NCBI GenBank assembly: GCA_025449725.1
Contig: JANWIU010000187.1
Span: 1-8,077, forward strand
Length of the DNA stretch: 8,077 nt
Reading direction: 5' to 3'
DNA from: Pseudobdellovibrio sp.
Lineage (GTDB): Bacteria > Bdellovibrionota > Bdellovibrionia > Bdellovibrionales > Bdellovibrionaceae
The translations under genes and the position numbers were made by a program. This document shows positions 6,420 through 8,077 of the stretch, in pieces. The stretch's first letter is position 1; the number at the start of each line of letters is the position of its first letter. The notes under the pieces were generated by a model that worked only from the letters and a program-made list of their open reading frames with translations, had not been told where the DNA came from and did no database searches.

Positions 6420-7050
6420 AAAGAAACCGACAGATGCGCTAAAAAAATCACTGCGAAAGTATGACAATACTGCTCGTGAAAAAAAGTCTAACCTCAGCAG
6501 GCAAAAAATCATCGATTCTTACGTGGACCTTCTTGTAGAAAACTCCGGCCAGGATGTAACTTTGCAGTTGCTGGCAAAAAAAACTAAGATTTCGATGCGC
6601 ACACTGTTTCGTTTTTTTGGAGACAAAGAAAAGCTTAACCATGAAATCGAAGACTATCTTTCAAAATATCTGGTTTCTATCGGTGCGGAAATTGAAAAGT
6701 TAAGTGTTTCTGATTACGCTGCTTTTTCGTATGAGGTATTTGACAGGTACGAAAAACTTTTTAAAGCCTATTTGTATACAAACTTCGGCCAGCTTTCCCG
6801 GCGCATTCTCAGAAAGCGCTTTCATGAAATGGTAATTAAAAAAATAATATTTGAAGTTGCCGGAAAGCCCTTGAAAGAAGGCGACATTCCAAAAGAGTCG
6901 CTTACAAAAATTCGATTCGTAGCCAATTTGATCAGTGCGCAGATGTGGAATGACTTGCAAGAGGGTTATGGTTTAACAGGAAAAGAAATAGCACCTTCCG
7001 CACGCTGGGCCGTTCAGACACTCTTAAAGGATTTGAACATCACTTTGTGA
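6403..7050 (+). CDS. TetR family transcriptional regulator
   Basis: This is a DNA-binding protein of TetR type, 215 residues from the chosen start. Helix 1 is SRQKIIDSYVDLLVEN (about 32-47). The helix-turn-helix is VTLQLLAKKTKISMRTLFRFFGDKEKL (about 52-78), closely matching the family pattern of xxxIAxxaGVSxxTLYRyFxxKexL. The rest is a helical ligand-binding and dimerisation domain with no specific resemblance I can name. About 30 lysine- and arginine-rich residues precede helix 1 (12 K/R in the first 30), probably an extra DNA-backbone contact arm. In-frame ATGs exist at 6382, 6391 and 6403. I chose 6403 because GGAAAT lies just before it and MAKKSKKK is a typical beginning; the earlier two have no ribosome binding site. 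It overlaps the DUF1365 gene by 17 bases, so it is likely co-transcribed and may control this operon. Its 3' end overlaps the convergent GNAT gene. Confidence 0.87.
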   Translation: MAKKSKKKPTDALKKSLRKYDNTAREKKSNLSRQKIIDSYVDLLVENSGQDVTLQLLAKKTKISMRTLFRFFGDKEKLNHEIEDYLSKYLVSIGAEIEKLSVSDYAAFSYEVFDRYEKLFKAYLYTNFGQLSRRILRKRFHEMVIKKIIFEVAGKPLKEGDIPKESLTKIRFVANLISAQMWNDLQEGYGLTGKEIAPSARWAVQTLLKDLNITL

Positions 7051-7496
7051 GGCCCGATCGGGTGAATATCAAAAATTTCAGGTATAGCTGTATAACCCAA
7101 TTTGCTGTAAAAAACTTCGGCGCTGACTCTGGCATTGAACCAAAGTAGATCGCATCCTCGTTTTTTAAGTTCTTCTTCTGCTGCCAGAATAATTTTTCTG
7201 CCAAGTCCTTGCCCTTGAAATGCCGGGTCGGTGGCCATTCCGCGCAAACGGTAAGGTAATTTTACATTTGGAAAATGACTGTGTCCTTGCTGCATAAAAG
7301 TGCCGTTACTGATAACTTTGCCTTCGGAATCAGTTACACCCAGATGAAACGTCGCCGGTAAATTGTCTTCAGCATATTCACAAGCTTCGCGCGGATGAAG
7401 AGGCCGCAAAATACGCATTCGCAAATCCATTGTGTCGGTGGCAGAAATAAAGCCGACTTTAAAATTTTCAGAGGTAGAATTTTGGGGGTTTTGCAT
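7014..7496 (-). CDS. GNAT family N-acetyltransferase
   Basis: This 160-residue protein has the Gcn5-related N-acetyltransferase fold, which transfers an acetyl group from acetyl-CoA to an amine. Motif A is well preserved: LRGMATDPAFQGQGLGRKII (84-103), with the pyrophosphate-binding QGQGLG at 94-99. Motif B follows as LLWFNARVSAEVFYSKLGYTAI (117-138), with Y130 in the position of the usual catalytic tyrosine region. The acceptor cannot be deduced. The protein is soluble and has no signal peptide. Its ATG lies 15 bases after the HNH gene stop on the same strand, so the two are probably one transcript. No Shine-Dalgarno sequence is visible; instead a small hairpin fills the gap. The last 37 bases overlap the 3' end of the convergent TetR gene. 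Confidence 0.88.
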   Translation of the reverse strand: MQNPQNSTSENFKVGFISATDTMDLRMRILRPLHPREACEYAEDNLPATFHLGVTDSEGKVISNGTFMQQGHSHFPNVKLPYRLRGMATDPAFQGQGLGRKIILAAEEELKKRGCDLLWFNARVSAEVFYSKLGYTAIPEIFDIHPIGPHKVMFKSFKSV

Positions 7497-7497
7497 A

Positions 7498-7513
7498 GAA
7501 GTTATTTAACTTC
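7498..7513 (-). promoter_or_regulatory. Inverted repeat at the HNH stop / GNAT start junction
   Basis: GAAGTT (7498-7503) and AACTTC (7508-7513) are perfect inverted repeats around an ATTT loop on the + strand. On the minus-strand transcript the hairpin begins inside the TGA stop of the HNH gene and ends one base before the GNAT ATG. It would hide the initiation region unless opened by ribosomes finishing the HNH gene, so a role in coupling is possible. It lacks a T-run and has only six pairs, four of them A-T, so it is not a terminator. Confidence 0.45.
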
Positions 7514-8072
7514 AGTTGGTCTTGAATCTCAAATAATCTTTCCAGAGACTGAACGATTTTTCATCTTGCTGCACGGTTAGACTGAACTCAACAACCGGCA
7601 GCCAATTGGGGGCACGAGGCGGCCGCTGCAACGGCATCTTTGCTTTTTCAGGTGTTCTGTTTGCCTTCACCTGATTGCAGCTGCGACAAGCGGTGACCAC
7701 ATTAGTCCAAGTCTTCGGACCGCCTTGTGAGGCGGGGACCACATGATCAATAGTTAATTCTTTGTAATTCATTTTTATTTGGCAGTACTGACAAGTGTAA
7801 TTATCGCGAATGTAAACATTTTCACGACAAAAGCGTACACCGTCGATGCGTTTCGGTTTCACATATGATTTCAAACGAAGAACACTTGGTAATTTAAACG
7901 AGTCAGAGACAGACCGGACCATCGCCGAGTGATACTCGAGAATTTCTACTTTTTCTTGAAACCACATTAACAAAGCTTTTTGCCATGAAATGATACGGAG
8001 CGGTTCGTAGCTGGCATTTAGGACCAAAGCTCTGAAACTGGTTGTGCGGGCATCCGTTGCGGCCATCACCAT
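7512..8072 (-). CDS. HNH endonuclease family protein
   Basis: This 186-residue protein has the COG1403-type HNH nuclease fold. The N-terminal part, LVLNASYEPLRIISWQKALLMWFQEKVEILE (17-47), is the characteristic lead-in of a widespread stand-alone HNH family. The nuclease core follows: C94 and C97 (RDNYTCQYC), the catalytic stretch LTIDHVVPASQGGPKTWTN (D109, H110, N124), and C129/C132 with N133 (CRSCNQVKANRTP). The four cysteines form the structural zinc knuckle, and the third HNH position is Asn, as is common. The family nicks or cuts DNA, but its cellular role is unsettled; proposals include repair, restriction and mobile-element origin. Nothing mobile is seen around it. ATGs lie at 8072 and 8066. 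With only five bases beyond 8072 its ribosome binding site is out of view, and 8066 has none, so 8072 is preferred. A slightly longer form starting beyond the window cannot be excluded. Confidence 0.86.
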   Translation of the reverse strand: MVMAATDARTTSFRALVLNASYEPLRIISWQKALLMWFQEKVEILEYHSAMVRSVSDSFKLPSVLRLKSYVKPKRIDGVRFCRENVYIRDNYTCQYCQIKMNYKELTIDHVVPASQGGPKTWTNVVTACRSCNQVKANRTPEKAKMPLQRPPRAPNWLPVVEFSLTVQQDEKSFSLWKDYLRFKTN

Positions 8073-8077
8073 AATTA

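Noticed and set aside
6700..6960. 86-codon open frame on the minus strand
   Set aside because: It is antisense to the TetR coding region. It reads as a chance frame, with no recognisable domain.
7053..7062. Perfect 10-base palindrome CCCGATCGGG just after the TetR stop, considered as a terminator
   Set aside because: The stem would be only three pairs around GATC with no T-run. The bases are also coding for the GNAT protein (Pro-Ile-Gly), which explains them.
7512..8072. HNH gene as part of a mobile element or group II intron
   Set aside because: There is no reverse transcriptase, integrase, terminal repeat or intron-like structure nearby, and the protein matches the stand-alone chromosomal HNH type.

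Overview
The window is a compact, gene-dense stretch of a moderately AT-rich bacterial chromosome. Eight protein-coding genes cover nearly all of it, after the tail of what is probably a ninth. There are no insertion sequences, phage genes, CRISPR repeats, tRNAs or rRNAs, and no gene-free gap over 300 bases. The mix of genes suggests a Gram-negative bacterium: an AmpG muropeptide permease, the COG2907/DUF1365/DUF1295 lipid-associated cluster and an HNH nuclease of the 'LVLNASYEPL' type. My best guess is a Bdellovibrio-like member of Bdellovibrionota. That guess rests on general resemblance of the proteins, not on a marker gene.

Layout. (1) Positions 1-198 hold an open frame on the + strand, probably the 3' end of a gene starting outside the window, followed by a short intergenic region with nested hairpins. 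(2) Positions 264-3411, minus strand, are a two-gene operon: an unusually long adenosine-deaminase-like hydrolase first, then AmpG, with an 8-base overlap that suggests translational coupling. (3) A 57-base divergent intergenic region (3412-3468) separates this from (4) a + strand run at 3469-7050: a DUF1295 membrane protein, a COG2907 FAD-dependent oxidoreductase, a DUF1365 protein and a TetR-type regulator. The gaps are 46 bases, 7 bases and a 17-base overlap, so this is probably one operon. (5) Positions 7014-8072, minus strand, hold an HNH endonuclease followed by a GNAT acetyltransferase. The acetyltransferase converges on the TetR gene and overlaps its 3' end by 37 bases.

How the genes may work together. 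The minus-strand pair joins cytoplasmic import of anhydro-muropeptides (AmpG) to a probable purine or nucleotide deaminase, which would fit salvage of wall and nucleotide material, whether the cell's own or prey-derived. The + strand set is a known co-occurring cluster in many proteobacteria, usually with a cyclopropane-fatty-acid-synthase-like methyltransferase and linked to membrane fatty-acid modification and photo-oxidative stress. Here the methyltransferase is absent and a TetR regulator takes the distal position. The least conventional items are the deaminase-like protein (altered active-site residues and large insertions), the reduced lipid cluster, and several small repeat or hairpin elements at translation starts.
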